From an uncultured Candidatus Pelagibacter sp. (GTDB taxonomy: Bacteria > Pseudomonadota > Alphaproteobacteria > Pelagibacterales > Pelagibacteraceae): DNA of 64,000 nucleotides. The DNA is taken from positions 1 through 64,000 of the forward strand of contig CAJQTI010000007.1 in NCBI GenBank assembly GCA_905618915.1. The letters run 5' to 3'. Positions 18,472 through 31,104 of this stretch are shown piece after piece (the first letter of the stretch is position 1; each line of letters starts with the position of its first letter). Under the pieces are notes generated by a model. That model was not told the DNA's origin. It saw nothing but the letters and a program-made list of their open reading frames with translations, and searched no databases. The position numbers were made by a program, and so were the translations under genes.

Positions 18472-18972
18472 ATGAACAAGGAACAAAAAAAGAATTATAT
18501 TAGTGAAATGGAAACTCAGTTTCAAAATAATGAAGCTGTAATGGTAACGCACTACCAAGGTCTTACAATGACACAGCTTGATGAACTAAGAGCTCAAATG
18601 AGAGAGCATGGGATTAAGTTTAAGATTACTAAAAACAGAATCACTAAGTTAGCACTTGAAAAAACGAAGTGTAAGGAACTTTCTAGTTTATTTACAGGAG
18701 CTACTGCAGTAGCTTTTTCTGATGATGCTATAATGTCAGCTAGAATTTTATCAAAATTTGCAAAAACTAATGAAAACCTAAAACTTTTAGGTGGAATTAT
18801 GGGTAGCGATGTTTTGGACCAAGCTGGAGTTCAGAATGTAGCTAATTTACCAACACTAGATGAGGCTAGAGCAAATATTGTAGGAATTCTAGCAGCACCA
18901 GCGTCAAAATTTGTAAGTATTTTACTTGCACGTTCCGAAAAAATGAGTAGTTTGAGCCCAGAAAATTCTTAA
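18472..18972 (+). CDS. rplJ: 50S ribosomal protein L10
   Basis: About 166 residues, from ATG 18472 (ATG 18469, giving an extra Met, is also possible). N-terminal rRNA-binding part: [20 protein letters not shown] and [17 protein letters not shown]; the C-terminal helix [16 protein letters not shown] binds L7/L12 dimers. It follows rplA by only a few bases, so there is no space for an E. coli-type L10 leader RNA. Confidence 0.97.
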   Translation: MNKEQKKNYISEMETQFQNNEAVMVTHYQGLTMTQLDELRAQMREHGIKFKITKNRITKLALEKTKCKELSSLFTGATAVAFSDDAIMSARILSKFAKTNENLKLLGGIMGSDVLDQAGVQNVANLPTLDEARANIVGILAAPASKFVSILLARSEKMSSLSPENS

Positions 18973-18998
18973 AAAACAACCTAAAGAGTAAAAAAAAT

Positions 18999-19364
18999 AT
19001 GCCTGATCTTAATAAAATTATTGAAGACCTATCAAGTTTAACTGTTGTAGAAGCAGCTGAGCTTTCAAAACAACTTGAGGAAAAATGGGGCGTTACAGCT
19101 ATGGCTGCAGCAGCACCAGCAGCAGCAGCAGGTGGAGCAACTGAAGAAGCAAAAGATGATTTTACAGTTATGTTAATTTCTGCAGGTGAGAAAAAAATTA
19201 ATGTTATTAAAGAAGTTAGAGCAGCAACATCTTTAGGTCTTAAAGAAGCAAAAGATCTAGTTGAAGGTGCACCGAAAGAAGTAAAATCTGGTGTAAATAA
19301 AACAGATGCTGATGAACTTAAAGCAAAATTAGAAGCAGCAGGCGCAACAGTAGAACTTAAATAA
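18999..19364 (+). CDS. rplL: 50S ribosomal protein L7/L12
   Basis: 121 residues in the standard plan: N-terminal dimerisation domain (1-32), Ala-rich hinge ([11 protein letters not shown], about 37-47) and C-terminal factor-binding domain with [20 protein letters not shown]. It forms the ribosomal stalk that recruits GTPase factors. A perfect hairpin lies in the 55-bp gap to rpoB. Confidence 0.99.
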   Translation: MPDLNKIIEDLSSLTVVEAAELSKQLEEKWGVTAMAAAAPAAAAGGATEEAKDDFTVMLISAGEKKINVIKEVRAATSLGLKEAKDLVEGAPKEVKSGVNKTDADELKAKLEAAGATVELK

Positions 19365-19385
19365 ATTAATTAGAAAGATTTTATA

Positions 19386-19407
19386 ACTGGTTAATTTATT
19401 AACCAGT
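19386..19407 (+). promoter_or_regulatory. Perfect 9-bp hairpin between rplL and rpoB
   Basis: ACTGGTTAA (19386-19394), loop TTTA, then TTAACCAGT (19399-19407). There is no U tract afterwards, so it is not a classical terminator. It ends 12 nt before the rpoB ATG. In E. coli the same junction holds an attenuator and an RNase III site that set rpoBC expression below that of rplJL; a similar job is inferred here from position only. Confidence 0.65.
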
Positions 19408-19419
19408 GATTAGTAATAA

Positions 19420-22400
19420 ATGCAATTATCTTTTACTCAAAAGAAAAATGTAAGAAAAAGCTTCGGTAAATTGGCTGAAACTTTATCTATTCCTAACTTA
19501 ATTGAAGTTCAAAAAAACTCTTATAAACAATTAACTGATTTTGATCCTGAAGCTGGTGATTTATCAAAAGGTTTTGACAGAGTCTTCAAAAGTATTTTTC
19601 CAATTGAAGATCTTAACGATAAAGCAACACTTGAATATGTTGCATACAGATTAGAAAAACCAAAATTTGACACTGAAGAATGTATCCAAAGAGGATTATC
19701 TTTTACATCAGCATTAAAGTGTACTTTAAGATTAGTTGTTTATGAAATAGATCAAGAGAACAATACAAAAGATATTTTATCTGCTAAAGAACAAGAAGTT
19801 TATATGGGTGAAGTACCTATGATGACTGACAGTGGAACTTTTATAACAAATGGTGTTCAAAGAGTTGTTGTAAACCAAATGCACAGAAGTCCTGGAGTTT
19901 TCTTTGATCATGACAAAGGTAAATCACACGCAAGTGGTAAATTATTATTTAATTGTAGAGTCATTCCTAATAGAGGATCTTGGTTAGATTTAGAATATGA
20001 TGTTAAAGATTTCTTGTATTTCAAGATAGATAGAAAGAAAAAAATATTTGCTTCAACTCTCTTGATGGCCTTAGGTTTAACTAAACCTGAAATAGCTGAT
20101 GAGTTTTACGATAAAGACACTTATTCATTTGATGCAAAAACAGGTAAATGGAAGACTAAATTTAATCCTGAAAACTATAAAGCTAAAAATTTTTCTGAAG
20201 AAGTTACGGATGCTAAAACTGGAAACGTTATAATTAAACTTGGTGATAAAATTAATTTCTTAAGTGCAAAAAAACTAGCTACAGATGGACTTAAAGATAT
20301 TTTGGTATCTCAAGAATCTTTAATTGGAAAATATTTACATAGTGAAGTTAAAGTTAGCGACGATGAAGAAGAGGGAACCTTTGGAATTGGTACTGAGTTA
20401 AATGACACTATTATCAAACAAATTTTAGAAGCTAGCATAAACTCAATTGAGATTTCTATTACAAATTCTATTAATAAAGGACCTTATTTATTATCAACAA
20501 TATTAAATGATAAAAATAATTCTAAAAATGATGCAATTACTGAAATTTATAAAGTTTTAAGACCGGGCGAACCACCAACAGTTGAGATTGCTACACAAAT
20601 ATTCAACAATTTATTCTTTAGTTCAGATAGGTATGACCTTTCAGATGTGGGTAGAGTTAAAATGAATTCAAGATTGAGCCTTGAATGTTCTGATAAAATT
20701 ACAATTTTAAGAAATGACGACATAATTGCCATTGTTCACAAAATGTTGGAATTAAGAGATGGCAAAGATGAAGTTGATGACATTGATCATTTAGGAAACA
20801 GAAGAGTAAGGTCTGTTGGTGAACTTGTTGAAAACCAAGCACGTATTGGTGTTTATAGAATGGAAAGAGCTATTAAAGAAAAAATGACAACTCTTGACAT
20901 TGAATCAGCAATGCCACAAGATTTAATTAATGCAAAACCATTAACGGTTTCCCTTAAAGATTTTTTTGTAAGTTCACAACTTTCACAATTTATGGATCAA
21001 ACAAATCCACTATCTGAAATTACACATAAAAGAAGAGTTTCAGCTTTAGGACCAGGTGGTCTAACAAGAGAAAGAGCTGGATTTGATGTTCGTGATGTTC
21101 ACCCAACTCACTATGGAAGAATTTGTCCAATTGAAACACCTGAAGGACCAAATATTGGTTTGATTAATAGCTTATCTACTTATGCTAAGATTAATAAATA
21201 TGGTTTTATTGAAAGCCCATATAAAAAAGTAGAGAATGGTGTAGTTCAAGATAAAGTTGAATATCTGTCAGCGATGGAAGAGACAAAATATACAATCGCA
21301 CAGGCTAACGCCAAACTTGATAAAAATGGAAAAATTTTAGAAGAACTTGTTCCTTGTAGAGAAAACTTAAACTTTGTTTTATCAAAACCTGAGAAAATTG
21401 ATTACATTGATGTTTCACCTAAACAGTTAGTTTCTGTAGCAGCATCACTAATCCCTTTCTTGGAAAATGATGATGCAAACAGAGCTCTAATGGGATCTAA
21501 CATGATGAGACAAGCAGTCCCTCTTTTAAAACCAGAATCTCCATTAGTTGGTACTGGTATTGAAAGTGATGTAGCTCTTGACTCGGGTGTTACTATTGTT
21601 GCTAATCGTGATGGTACAGTTGATAAAATCGATGGAAAAAGAATTGTAATTAAAGCAACTGAAGAAACAGATTTCACAAAATCAGGTGTAGATATTTATA
21701 ACTTACAAAAATTTAAAAGATCAAACCAAAACACATGCATTAACCAAAAACCACTTGTTAGAGTAGGTGATAAAGTTAAATCAGGTGATATTATTGCTGA
21801 TGGACCATCTACTAAGCTAGGTGAATTAGCGCTTGGAAAAAATGTGACAGTAGCATTTATGCCTTGGCAAGGTTACAACTTTGAAGACTCTATTCTAATT
21901 TCAGAAAGATGTGTTACAGACGATGTATTTACATCAGTCCATATCGTTGAATATGAAGTTATGGCTAGAGATACAAAGTTAGGTGAAGAAGAAATCACTA
22001 GAGATATTCCAAATGTAAATGAAGAAGCTTTAAAAAATCTAGATGAATCTGGGGTTGTTTATATTGGTGCTGAAGTAAAAGCTGGAGACATATTAGTTGG
22101 TAAAGTAACACCAAAAGGTGATTCAGCATCAGGACCTGAAGAAAAATTATTAAGATCAATTTTTGGTGAAAAAGCAATTGATGTAACTGATACATCTTTA
22201 AAAATGTCTAGAGGAAGCAGTGGAACGATCGTTGATGTCAGGGTATTTAACAGACATGGTATAGAAAAAGATGAAAGATCTATAACGATCGAAAGAGCAG
22301 AAATTGAAATTGTTCAAGAAGATAAGATTGTAGAGGAAGAAATTTTAGAAAGAAGTATAAAGCAAAGAGCTAACCAGATTTTATCTGGAGCTTCTTTAAC

Positions 22401-23511
22401 TAAAAAAATTAAAGATTTAGATGAAGGTACCAAACTAGATCTTGAGACAATTAACAAAATTAGTATTAATGATGTATTCAAAATAACAGTAGGTAATGTT
22501 AATGATGAAGCAAGTATTGCCCAATTAAAAGATCAATACAATCAAGCAAAACAAGATATTCAGGAAAGATTTGAAGATAAGGTTTTAAAAATTAGAAGTG
22601 GTGATGATTTATTACCAAGTGTGATGAAGATGGTAAAAGTTTTTGTTGCGATTAAAAGAAGATTAAGACCTGGTGATAAGATGTCAGGAAGACATGGAAA
22701 CAAGGGTGTAGTTAGTAAAATTGTACCTGTCGAAGATATGCCTTATAGAGAAGATGGAAGACCAGTTGATATCGTATTAAATCCACTTGGGGTTCCAAGT
22801 CGTATGAACGTAGGTCAAATCTTAGAAACACACCTTGGATGGGCCTGTAAAGAATTTGGTGAAGAAGTTAAAAGACTAGTAAATGAAAATAATAAAAAAT
22901 TTGAAAAAACTCAAAAAATTTCATCTTTTTTAACATCAGTTTATGGAAAAGAAGTTTTTGATGGAGGTATTGACAAACTAAACAAGACTGAATTTGCAGA
23001 TTTATGTGAAAATCTACAAAATGGTATAGCAATTTCAACTCCAGTGTTTGATGGAGCTAAAGAAAAAGATGTATCTGAAATGCTTGAGTTAGCTAAATTA
23101 CCTACTTCTGGTCAAACTAATTTATGGGATGGCAGAACAGGTGAAATGTTTGATAGACCAGTAACTGTTGGAATTATCTATATGTTAAAACTTCATCACC
23201 TTGTTGAAGATAAAATTCATGCAAGATCTACTGGACCTTATAGTCTTGTAACTCAGCAACCATTGGGTGGTAAAGCTCAGTTAGGTGGACAAAGATTTGG
23301 TGAAATGGAAGTATGGGCACTCGAAGCTTATGGAGCCTCTTATACTTTACAAGAAATTTTAACAGTTAAGTCAGACGACGTTGCTGGAAGAGTTAAAGTA
23401 TACGAAACAATTGTCAAAGGAGAAGAGAATTTTGAATCAGGAATACCTGAATCATTCAACGTATTAGTTAAAGAAATTAAATCATTAGCATTAAACATAG
23501 AGTTAAATTAA
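19420..23511 (+). CDS. rpoB: RNA polymerase beta subunit
   Basis: 1363 residues, a normal alphaproteobacterial size. Conserved stretches run throughout: VHRSPG-type region ([17 protein letters not shown]), the rifampicin-pocket region [20 protein letters not shown] followed by [65 protein letters not shown] and the C-terminal [20 protein letters not shown]. The DQTNP and HKRR residues are wild type for rifampicin binding. It precedes rpoC by 2 nt. No Shine-Dalgarno is obvious; the hairpin upstream may govern its translation. Confidence 0.99.
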   Translation: MQLSFTQKKNVRKSFGKLAETLSIPNLIEVQKNSYKQLTDFDPEAGDLSKGFDRVFKSIFPIEDLNDKATLEYVAYRLEKPKFDTEECIQRGLSFTSALKCTLRLVVYEIDQENNTKDILSAKEQEVYMGEVPMMTDSGTFITNGVQRVVVNQMHRSPGVFFDHDKGKSHASGKLLFNCRVIPNRGSWLDLEYDVKDFLYFKIDRKKKIFASTLLMALGLTKPEIADEFYDKDTYSFDAKTGKWKTKFNPENYKAKNFSEEVTDAKTGNVIIKLGDKINFLSAKKLATDGLKDILVSQESLIGKYLHSEVKVSDDEEEGTFGIGTELNDTIIKQILEASINSIEISITNSINKGPYLLSTILNDKNNSKNDAITEIYKVLRPGEPPTVEIATQIFNNLFFSSDRYDLSDVGRVKMNSRLSLECSDKITILRNDDIIAIVHKMLELRDGKDEVDDIDHLGNRRVRSVGELVENQARIGVYRMERAIKEKMTTLDIESAMPQDLINAKPLTVSLKDFFVSSQLSQFMDQTNPLSEITHKRRVSALGPGGLTRERAGFDVRDVHPTHYGRICPIETPEGPNIGLINSLSTYAKINKYGFIESPYKKVENGVVQDKVEYLSAMEETKYTIAQANAKLDKNGKILEELVPCRENLNFVLSKPEKIDYIDVSPKQLVSVAASLIPFLENDDANRALMGSNMMRQAVPLLKPESPLVGTGIESDVALDSGVTIVANRDGTVDKIDGKRIVIKATEETDFTKSGVDIYNLQKFKRSNQNTCINQKPLVRVGDKVKSGDIIADGPSTKLGELALGKNVTVAFMPWQGYNFEDSILISERCVTDDVFTSVHIVEYEVMARDTKLGEEEITRDIPNVNEEALKNLDESGVVYIGAEVKAGDILVGKVTPKGDSASGPEEKLLRSIFGEKAIDVTDTSLKMSRGSSGTIVDVRVFNRHGIEKDERSITIERAEIEIVQEDKIVEEEILERSIKQRANQILSGASLTKKIKDLDEGTKLDLETINKISINDVFKITVGNVNDEASIAQLKDQYNQAKQDIQERFEDKVLKIRSGDDLLPSVMKMVKVFVAIKRRLRPGDKMSGRHGNKGVVSKIVPVEDMPYREDGRPVDIVLNPLGVPSRMNVGQILETHLGWACKEFGEEVKRLVNENNKKFEKTQKISSFLTSVYGKEVFDGGIDKLNKTEFADLCENLQNGIAISTPVFDGAKEKDVSEMLELAKLPTSGQTNLWDGRTGEMFDRPVTVGIIYMLKLHHLVEDKIHARSTGPYSLVTQQPLGGKAQLGGQRFGEMEVWALEAYGASYTLQEILTVKSDDVAGRVKVYETIVKGEENFESGIPESFNVLVKEIKSLALNIELN

Positions 23512-23513
23512 AT

Positions 23514-26500
23514 ATGAAAAAAGAATTAACAGACTTATTTAAGAATAGTGAAGTTTCTGAAGCTCAAAATTTTAGTAGCATTAAAATTACTTTAGCTAGC
23601 CCTGAAAAAATTAAATCTTGGACATATGGAGAAATTAAAAAACCTGAAACTATTAACTACAGAACTTTTAGACCAGAAAAAGATGGATTGTTTTGTGCTA
23701 GAATTTTTGGACCAATAAAAGATTACGAGTGTTTGTGCGGTAAGTATAAACGTATGAAGTTTAGAGGTATTATCTGTGAAAAATGTGGTGTTGAAGTAAC
23801 AAAATCGAATGTAAGAAGAGAGAGAATGGGTCACATAAACCTTGCTACTCCTGTTGCACACATTTGGTTTTTAAAGTCGTTACCCAGTAGAATTTCATTA
23901 GCCGTTGACATGAAGTTAAAAGAAGTTGAAAGAGTTCTTTATTTTGAAAACTTCATAGTTATTGAGCCTGGTTTAACAGGTCTTCAAAAAAACCAATTAC
24001 TTAACGAAGAAGAATTAGCTAAATATCAGGATGAGTTTGGTGAAGAATCATTTGAAGCTGGTATAGGAGCTGAAGCAATTTTATCAATTCTAAAGTCAAT
24101 GGATCTTGATCTTGAAAGAAAGCTTTTAATCAATACAATTAAAGAAACAAAATCAAAAGTTAATGAAGAAAGATCGATAAAAAGACTTAAGTTGATCGAG
24201 TCATTTATAGAAACTGGTCAAAAGCCAGAATGGATGATTTTAACAGTGATACCAGTTATACCACCTGAATTAAGACCTTTAGTTCCATTAGATGGTGGAA
24301 GATTTGCAACATCTGATCTTAATGATCTTTATAGAAGAGTTATAAACAGAAATAATCGTCTTAAGAGATTAATGGATCTAAAAGCTCCTGACATTATTGT
24401 TAGAAATGAAAAAAGAATGCTTCAAGAGTCTGTTGATGCTTTATTTGATAATGGTCGTAGAGGAAGAGTAATTACTGGAACCGGTAAACGTCCACTTAAA
24501 TCTTTAGCAGAGATGCTTAAAGGTAAGCAAGGTAGATTTAGACAAAACTTATTAGGAAAAAGAGTTGATTACTCAGGAAGATCTGTAATTGTTGTAGGTC
24601 CAGACCTTAAACTTCATGAGTGTGGCTTACCTAAGAAAATGGCTTTAGAATTATTCAAACCATTTTTGTATGCTAGATTAAATAAATTAGGATTAGCTTC
24701 TACAATTAAACAAGCAAAAAAATTAGTAGAAAAAGAAACTAATGCTGTTTGGGATGCATTAGAACTTATTGTAAGAGAGCACCCAGTATTATTAAACCGT
24801 GCACCAACGCTTCACAGACTAGGAGTTCAAGCTTTTGAACCTAAGTTAATTGAGGGAGATGCAATTGAACTACACCCATTATGTTGTGCAGCCTTTAATG
24901 CTGACTTTGATGGTGACCAAATGGCTGTTCACGTTCCTCTAAGTTTAGAGGCTCAACTAGAAGCTAGAATTTTGATGCTTTCGACGAACAATATTTTAAG
25001 TCCATCAAATGGAAAACCTATCATAGTACCGAGTCAGGATATGATTTTGGGTTTATACTATTTATCTCAAGCACCTTTTCAAACTGAAAAGCCAGATGGT
25101 TACTTTATAAATAATGATGAAATTGAACATGCTTTATCAACGGGTCAGATAAAAGTACACTCCACTATTGTTTCAAGGTTCGAAACACTTGATGAGAAAG
25201 GTAACAAAAAAGTTGAAAAACATACAACAACTGCTGGAAGATTTTTATTAGCTAATTTATTACCAAAAAATAAAGATATTACTTTTTCAATGATTGATAG
25301 ACTGCTTCCTAAAAAAACTGTTTCAGAAATTATTGATAGTGTTTTCAGATTTTGTGGTCAGAAAACTACAGTTATTTTTTGTGATCATTTAAAAGATTTA
25401 GGCTTCAAACACGCATTTAAAGCAGGTATTTCTTTTGGTAAAGATGATTTGGTTATTCCTGCAAACAAAGGAAAACTGATTGATGATACTAAAAAATTAA
25501 TTGCTGATTATGAAAATCAATATTCAGAAGGTTTAATTACTAGAGGCGAGAAATACAACAAAGTAGTTGATGCTTGGTCAAAATGTACTGACAAAGTAGC
25601 TGGTGAAATGATGAGAGGTATTTCAGCTACTGAAAGTACCCCTGATGGCATGAAGATTAACTCAGTATTTATGATGGCGGATAGTGGAGCTAGGGGTTCA
25701 GCTGCCCAAATGAAACAGTTGGCTGGTATGAGGGGCCTTATTGCAAAGCCATCTGGTGAAATTATTGAAACTCCTATTATTTCTAACTTTAAAGAAGGTT
25801 TAACTGCTTTAGAATATTTCAATTCAACGCACGGAGCCAGAAAAGGTTTGGCTGATACAGCCCTAAAGACTGCAAGCTCAGGTTATTTAACTAGAAGACT
25901 TTGTGATGTAGCTCAAGACCTTACAATTTCAAAAATTAAATGTGATAATCCAGGGTTTATTGAGTTAGCAGAAATTTTAGAAGGTGGAAATGTAGTTGTT
26001 AGTTTATCAGAAAGAGCGCTTGGTAGAGTTACAGCTTTTGATGTAAAAAATCCTATTACTGGTGAGGTAGTTATTAAAAAAGAAACTATGATTGATGAAT
26101 CAGGTTGTGATAAAATTGATGCAGCTGGTGTTAAATTTATCAAAGCTTATTCAGTTATGACTTGTAGCTCTAAAATTGGTGTTTGTGCTACTTGTTATGG
26201 AAGAGATCTATCTAGAGGAAAAATGGTTCACGTTGGTGAAGCAATTGGTATGATTTCAGCCCAATCTATTGGTGAGCCAGGTACGCAGTTAACAATGAGA
26301 ACTTTTCACGTTGGTGGTACCGCTTCTGTTAAGCAAGAGTCTGAAATTGTTACAAAATCTGCAGGTACTTTGAAAATTATTAACACTAATTTATTAGAAG
26401 ATTCTAAGAAAAATCTAATTGTTATGGGAAGAAACACCCAACTATCAATTGAAGATAATAACGGTGTTCAAGTTGCAATTTATAAAGTTGCTTATGGATC

Positions 26501-27683
26501 AAAATTATTTTTCCAAAATGGTGATAAAATAAAAGTTAATGAAAAAATTTGTGAGTGGGATCCTTATACAACTCCAGTTATTGCTGAAAAAAGTGGTATT
26601 GCTGGGTATGTAGATTTAATCGATGGTGTTTCTATTCAAGAGACAACAGATGATGCTACTGGAATTTCTTCTAAATCAGTTGTTGATTGGAGAGCACAAT
26701 CTAAAAACACAGATTTAAAACCAAGAATTACTTTAAGAGATGAGAAGGGTAATGTTATCAAAAAAGCAGATGACAATGAAGCAAGATACTATTTAGTTCC
26801 TGATTCAATTCTTTCTGTTAAAGATGGTCAAAAAATATTTGCTGGTGATATAATCGCCAGACTTCCGAAAGAAACAACTAAAACAAAAGATATTACTGGA
26901 GGATTGCCACGTGTAGCTGAATTATTTGAAGCTAGAAAAGCAAAAGATAGTGCAATTATTGCTGAGAACGATGGACAAGTGTTATTTGGTAAAGAAGTTA
27001 GAGGTAAACAAAAAATTTCAATTCAACCAGATGATGGAGAACCTTCAAATTACTTAATACCTAAAGGTAAACATATTAACTTTAACCAAGGTGAGAAAAT
27101 TAAAAAAGGTGAATATCTTTTAGATGGTCAGCCTTTACCTCATGATATTTTGAGAATTTTAGGCATTAAAGATTTAACTGAATATTTTGTTAATCAGGTT
27201 CAAGAAGTTTATAGATTACAAGGTGTTGTTATTAATGACAAACACATTGAAACAATATTAAGACAAATGCTTAAAAAAGTTGAAATTAAAGTGTCTGGTG
27301 ATTCGTCTTACTTACCCGGCGAAATGATTGATAGAATTAAGTTTGATAATGCAAATGAAAAACTAGTTGCTGAAGGAAAAAATCCTGCATCTGGTGAAAG
27401 AGTTTTAATGGGCATTACTAAAGCTTCACTTCAGACAGAGTCATTTATCTCTGCAGCTTCATTCCAAGAAACTACAAGAGTTTTAACTGATGCTGCTATT
27501 AAAGGTAAAGTTGACCCTTTAAATGGCTTAAAAGAGAACGTTATTGTTGGTAGATTGGTTCCAGCCGGAACTGGTCATATCAAAAACAAATGGAATGAAA
27601 ATGCCATTGCAGCTGATAATAAATTTTTAGCTGATCAAGAAAAAATTGAGCCTGTTGAAGCTACAGAAACTCCGGCAAACTAA
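23514..27683 (+). CDS. rpoC: RNA polymerase beta' subunit
   Basis: 1389 residues. The N-terminal zinc site is intact ([19 protein letters not shown], about 73-91). The catalytic [12 protein letters not shown], with three Mg-binding Asp residues, is near 461-472. The second zinc site includes [18 protein letters not shown], and [20 protein letters not shown] gives the trigger-loop and bridge-helix region. The C-terminus ends in an acidic tail. It is the last gene before a 175-bp gap with a fresh promoter for the str operon. Confidence 0.99.
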   Translation: MKKELTDLFKNSEVSEAQNFSSIKITLASPEKIKSWTYGEIKKPETINYRTFRPEKDGLFCARIFGPIKDYECLCGKYKRMKFRGIICEKCGVEVTKSNVRRERMGHINLATPVAHIWFLKSLPSRISLAVDMKLKEVERVLYFENFIVIEPGLTGLQKNQLLNEEELAKYQDEFGEESFEAGIGAEAILSILKSMDLDLERKLLINTIKETKSKVNEERSIKRLKLIESFIETGQKPEWMILTVIPVIPPELRPLVPLDGGRFATSDLNDLYRRVINRNNRLKRLMDLKAPDIIVRNEKRMLQESVDALFDNGRRGRVITGTGKRPLKSLAEMLKGKQGRFRQNLLGKRVDYSGRSVIVVGPDLKLHECGLPKKMALELFKPFLYARLNKLGLASTIKQAKKLVEKETNAVWDALELIVREHPVLLNRAPTLHRLGVQAFEPKLIEGDAIELHPLCCAAFNADFDGDQMAVHVPLSLEAQLEARILMLSTNNILSPSNGKPIIVPSQDMILGLYYLSQAPFQTEKPDGYFINNDEIEHALSTGQIKVHSTIVSRFETLDEKGNKKVEKHTTTAGRFLLANLLPKNKDITFSMIDRLLPKKTVSEIIDSVFRFCGQKTTVIFCDHLKDLGFKHAFKAGISFGKDDLVIPANKGKLIDDTKKLIADYENQYSEGLITRGEKYNKVVDAWSKCTDKVAGEMMRGISATESTPDGMKINSVFMMADSGARGSAAQMKQLAGMRGLIAKPSGEIIETPIISNFKEGLTALEYFNSTHGARKGLADTALKTASSGYLTRRLCDVAQDLTISKIKCDNPGFIELAEILEGGNVVVSLSERALGRVTAFDVKNPITGEVVIKKETMIDESGCDKIDAAGVKFIKAYSVMTCSSKIGVCATCYGRDLSRGKMVHVGEAIGMISAQSIGEPGTQLTMRTFHVGGTASVKQESEIVTKSAGTLKIINTNLLEDSKKNLIVMGRNTQLSIEDNNGVQVAIYKVAYGSKLFFQNGDKIKVNEKICEWDPYTTPVIAEKSGIAGYVDLIDGVSIQETTDDATGISSKSVVDWRAQSKNTDLKPRITLRDEKGNVIKKADDNEARYYLVPDSILSVKDGQKIFAGDIIARLPKETTKTKDITGGLPRVAELFEARKAKDSAIIAENDGQVLFGKEVRGKQKISIQPDDGEPSNYLIPKGKHINFNQGEKIKKGEYLLDGQPLPHDILRILGIKDLTEYFVNQVQEVYRLQGVVINDKHIETILRQMLKKVEIKVSGDSSYLPGEMIDRIKFDNANEKLVAEGKNPASGERVLMGITKASLQTESFISAASFQETTRVLTDAAIKGKVDPLNGLKENVIVGRLVPAGTGHIKNKWNENAIAADNKFLADQEKIEPVEATETPAN

Positions 27684-27715
27684 TAAAAAAAATACGTTTA
27701 ACTTGTAGTTTTAGT

Positions 27716-27743
27716 TTGACAATCAGAGATTTAATAGTATTTT
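27716..27743 (+). promoter_or_regulatory. Predicted promoter of the str operon (rpsL-rpsG-fusA)
   Basis: TTGACA at 27716-27721 and TATTTT at 27738-27743 are 16 bp apart. The predicted start near 27750 leaves a leader of about 109 nt before rpsL, the longest in the ribosomal block. The S10, spc and alpha genes downstream would be transcribed from here as well. Confidence 0.6.
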
Positions 27744-27749
27744 GACGCT

Positions 27750-27858
27750 GTTTTTGGTTGGAATGTAGTACCTACTTTATGGAACTAAACGCTGCCACAA
27801 AATAACCTGTCAGTTATTTTCATTCAAAAATAAATTAATTAATTAATTAAAAAAATTT
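27750..27858 (+). promoter_or_regulatory. Structured 5' leader of rpsL (candidate cis-regulatory RNA)
   Basis: From the predicted start, TTTGGTT (27753-27759) pairs with AACTAAA (27783-27789, one G-U), enclosing GTAG-TAC-CTAC (27765-27775). A second hairpin follows: AAAATAAC (27799-27806), loop CTGTCA, GTTATTTT (27813-27820). An AATT repeat tract then leads to the ATG. The position, ahead of an operon encoding the known autoregulator S7, suggests a ribosomal-protein leader; this is inference, as I recognise no named RNA family. Confidence 0.45.
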
Positions 27859-28230
27859 ATGCCAACTATTAACCAGTTGTTAAGAAAGAAAAGAACTAGA
27901 CCTGTTGCAAGAAATAAAGTTCCTGCACTTGAAAAACAACCTTTAAAAAGAGGTGTGTGTCTTAAAGTTTACACAACAACTCCTAAAAAACCGAACTCTG
28001 CATTAAGAAAAGTTGCAAGAGTTAGACTTTCAAATGGTTTTGAAGTAACAGCTTATATTGGTGGTGAAGGTCACAATCTTCAAGAACACTCAGTAGTTTT
28101 AATTAGAGGTGGTCGTGTTAAAGATTTACCTGGTGTTCGTTATCACATTCTTAGAGGAAATTTAGATACTCAAGCTGTAGCAGGTAGAAAAAAACGTAGA
28201 TCTTTATATGGAACTAAAAAAGGTAAATAA
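27859..28230 (+). CDS. rpsL: 30S ribosomal protein S12
   Basis: 123 residues. [17 protein letters not shown] (41-57) holds the decoding-centre lysines, wild type for streptomycin binding; [11 protein letters not shown] follows. S12 shapes the A-site decoding centre. First gene of the str operon, preceded by a long structured leader. Confidence 0.99.
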   Translation: MPTINQLLRKKRTRPVARNKVPALEKQPLKRGVCLKVYTTTPKKPNSALRKVARVRLSNGFEVTAYIGGEGHNLQEHSVVLIRGGRVKDLPGVRYHILRGNLDTQAVAGRKKRRSLYGTKKGK

Positions 28231-28232
28231 TT

Positions 28233-28703
28233 ATGTCTAGAAAAAAAACACAACCAAAAAAAGTTGTCACCCCAGACCCAATATTTAAATCTACTATTAT
28301 TCCTAAATTAATTAATTCTATTATGTATGATGGAAAAAAAGTTGTTGCTGAAAAAATTGTATATGAAGCAATTGAAAAAATTAAATCAAAAACTAAAGAA
28401 GAGCCAATTAATGTTTTTAATGAAGCAATAAATAATATCAAACCTACTGTTGAAGTTAGATCTCGTAGAGTTGGTGGTGCAACGTACCAAGTTCCTGTTG
28501 AAGTTAAATCTAACAGAGCTCAAGCACTTGCTATTAGATGGTTAGTTGACGCTTCAAGAAAAAGAAAAGACAAACATATGTCTGACAAAATTTTTAACGA
28601 ACTGTATGATGCGTATGAAAAAAAAGGATCAGCAGTTAAAAAAAGAGAAGATGTACATAAAATGGCTGAGTCAAATAAGGCTTTCGCTCATTTTAGGTGG
28701 TAA
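28233..28703 (+). CDS. rpsG: 30S ribosomal protein S7
   Basis: 156 residues with NVFNEAINNIKPTVEVRSRRVGGATYQVP (about 66-94) and the C-terminal KREDVHKMAESNKAFAHFRW. S7 nucleates the 30S head, and in E. coli represses this operon. Gap to rpsL is 2 nt. Confidence 0.99.
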   Translation: MSRKKTQPKKVVTPDPIFKSTIIPKLINSIMYDGKKVVAEKIVYEAIEKIKSKTKEEPINVFNEAINNIKPTVEVRSRRVGGATYQVPVEVKSNRAQALAIRWLVDASRKRKDKHMSDKIFNELYDAYEKKGSAVKKREDVHKMAESNKAFAHFRW

Positions 28704-28709
28704 AAAATT

Positions 28710-30788
28710 ATGGCTAGAATTAATACATTAGATACATATCGTAATATTGGAATTATGGCTCATATTGATGCTGGTAAAACCACTACTACTGAAAGAATTT
28801 TGTATTACACTGGAAAAAGTCACAAAATTGGTGAAGTTCACGATGGTGCAGCAACTATGGATTGGATGGAACAAGAACAAGAAAGAGGAATTACAATTAC
28901 CTCCGCTGCAACTACTTGTTTCTGGAACGATCATAGAATTAATATTATTGATACTCCTGGTCACGTAGATTTTACTATTGAAGTTGAAAGATCATTAAAA
29001 GTTTTAGATGGTGCTGTATGTGTTTTTGACGGTGTTGCTGGTGTTGAACCTCAATCAGAAACAGTATGGAGACAAGCTGATAAATATAAAGTTCCAAGAA
29101 TTTGCTTTGTAAATAAACTAGATAGAACTGGTGCAGATTTTTACAGATGTGTGGATATGATTAGAGATAGACTTGGTTGCAAACCTTTAGTTATACAAGT
29201 CCCAATTGGTATGGAGGCAGATCTAGTTGGAGTTGTTGATTTAGTTAAGATGAAAGCTCAGGTTTGGAAAAATGAAGCCTTAGGTGCAGAATGGGAATAC
29301 AAAGAGATTCCTGATGATTTAAAAGAGATTACTCAAAAATATAGAACTGAACTTGTTGAAACTGCTGTTGAGCAGGATGAAAAATTAATGGAAAGCTATT
29401 TAAACGGTGAGGAAATTAAAGAAGAAGATTTAGTTAAATGCATAAGAAAAGGAACACTAAATTTCAGCTTTGTCCCGATAACTACTGGTTCAGCATTTAA
29501 AAACAAAGGTGTTCAGCCGTTACTTGATGCGGTTATTAATTATCTTCCAAGTCCTGTTGATATCGGTTCTATTAATGGAACAAAACCGGGAACTGAAGAT
29601 GTAGTTGAAATGAAATTTGATGATGGAGCTGGTTTTTCAGCTTTAGCTTTTAAAGTTGCGAACGACCCATTTGTTGGATCATTAACTTTTATAAGAATTT
29701 ACTCTGGAACAATTAAAACTGGAACTGCCGTTTATAATACTTCAAAAGAAAAAGAGGAAAGAGTCGGCAGAATGCTTTTAATGCATGCAAATTCTAGAGA
29801 GGATATTAAGGAGGCAAATGCTGGTGATATCGTTGCATTAGCTGGTCTTAAATTCACAATAACTGGTCACACTTTATGTGATGAGGCTAACCCAGTTTTA
29901 CTTGAGCCAATGGAGTTTCCTGAGCCTGTAATTGAAATTGCGGTGGAACCTAAAACAAAAGCTGACCAAGAAAAAATGGGTGAAGCTTTAGCTAGATTAG
30001 CAAAAGAAGATCCTTCATTTAGAGTAACTTCAGACGAAGAATCTGGTCAAACAATAATCAAAGGTATGGGGGAATTACACTTAGATATTATCGTTGATCG
30101 AATGAAAAGAGAATTTAATGTTGAAGCAAATATTGGAGCACCTCAGGTTGCTTACCGTGAAACTATTCAAAATGCATCTGAGTTTGAGTATACACACAAA
30201 AAACAAAGTGGTGGTGCAGGACAGTTTGCAAAAGTTAAACTTTTAGTAGAACCTCAAGAACCAGGTAAAGGTAGAGAGGTTGATAGCAAAATTAAAGGTG
30301 GATCAATTCCTAAAGAGTTTATTCCAGGCGTTGAGAAAGGTATTGAAACAATATCTGACGGTGGAATTCTAGCTGGGTTTCCTATGATTGACTTTAAAGT
30401 TACAATTTTAGATGGATTACACCACGATGTTGACTCGAGTGTTCTTGCATTTGAGCTTGCTGGTAGAGCTTGCTTTAAAGAAGCTTGTACTAGAGGTGGA
30501 TTGAAATTATTAGAGCCAGTAATGAGAGTTGAAGTTGTAACTCCTGAAGATTACATGGGTGATGTTATTGGTGATTTAAATAGTAGAAGAGGCCAAATAA
30601 GTGAGCAAGAAAGCAGAGGAAATGCGACCGTTATAACTGCAATGGTTCCTTTAGCGAATATGTTTGGATATATAAACAGCTTAAGATCAATGTCTCAAGG
30701 AAGAGCTCAATACTCAATGTTCTTTGATCATTACTCTAAAGTCCCACAAAACGTGCAGGATGAAGTAACTAAAAAGATTGCTGGATAA
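28710..30788 (+). CDS. fusA: Translation elongation factor G
   Basis: 692 residues. G-domain motifs: [18 protein letters not shown] near 14-31, [20 protein letters not shown] and NKLDRTGAD; domains II-V follow, including GMGELHLDI and [15 protein letters not shown] drives translocation and, with RRF, ribosome recycling. It is followed after 5 nt by rpsJ; the tuf gene often found between them is missing. Confidence 0.99.
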   Translation: MARINTLDTYRNIGIMAHIDAGKTTTTERILYYTGKSHKIGEVHDGAATMDWMEQEQERGITITSAATTCFWNDHRINIIDTPGHVDFTIEVERSLKVLDGAVCVFDGVAGVEPQSETVWRQADKYKVPRICFVNKLDRTGADFYRCVDMIRDRLGCKPLVIQVPIGMEADLVGVVDLVKMKAQVWKNEALGAEWEYKEIPDDLKEITQKYRTELVETAVEQDEKLMESYLNGEEIKEEDLVKCIRKGTLNFSFVPITTGSAFKNKGVQPLLDAVINYLPSPVDIGSINGTKPGTEDVVEMKFDDGAGFSALAFKVANDPFVGSLTFIRIYSGTIKTGTAVYNTSKEKEERVGRMLLMHANSREDIKEANAGDIVALAGLKFTITGHTLCDEANPVLLEPMEFPEPVIEIAVEPKTKADQEKMGEALARLAKEDPSFRVTSDEESGQTIIKGMGELHLDIIVDRMKREFNVEANIGAPQVAYRETIQNASEFEYTHKKQSGGAGQFAKVKLLVEPQEPGKGREVDSKIKGGSIPKEFIPGVEKGIETISDGGILAGFPMIDFKVTILDGLHHDVDSSVLAFELAGRACFKEACTRGGLKLLEPVMRVEVVTPEDYMGDVIGDLNSRRGQISEQESRGNATVITAMVPLANMFGYINSLRSMSQGRAQYSMFFDHYSKVPQNVQDEVTKKIAG

Positions 30789-30793
30789 TTATT

Positions 30794-31102
30794 ATGGAAA
30801 AACAAAATATTAGAATTAAATTAAGAGCTTACGACAATAAGATCTTAGACGCCTCTACTGAAGAAATTGTAAATACTGTTAAGAGAACGGGTGCTACAGT
30901 TAAAGGGCCAATACCACTACCAACTAGAATTGAAAAATATACAGTTTTAAAAGGACCTCACATTGATAAAAAAAGTAGAGAGCAATTTGAAACAAGAACA
31001 CATAAAAGATTGATTGATATCATTGAACCTACACCTCAAACTGTAGAAGCTCTAATGAAACTAGATTTAGCATCTGGTGTCGATGTGGAGATAAAAATTT
31101 AA
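30794..31102 (+). CDS. rpsJ: 30S ribosomal protein S10
   Basis: 102 residues, with [16 protein letters not shown] at the start and [23 protein letters not shown] in the centre. S10 is also NusE in antitermination. First gene of the S10 operon, directly joined to fusA without its own visible promoter. Confidence 0.99.
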   Translation: MEKQNIRIKLRAYDNKILDASTEEIVNTVKRTGATVKGPIPLPTRIEKYTVLKGPHIDKKSREQFETRTHKRLIDIIEPTPQTVEALMKLDLASGVDVEIKI

Positions 31103-31104
31103 TT

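Noticed and set aside
27826-27852. AATT-repeat tract before rpsL as a mobile or tandem-repeat element
   Set aside because: Four short AATT units in AT-rich DNA; no flanking repeats or coding sequence, likely just spacer.
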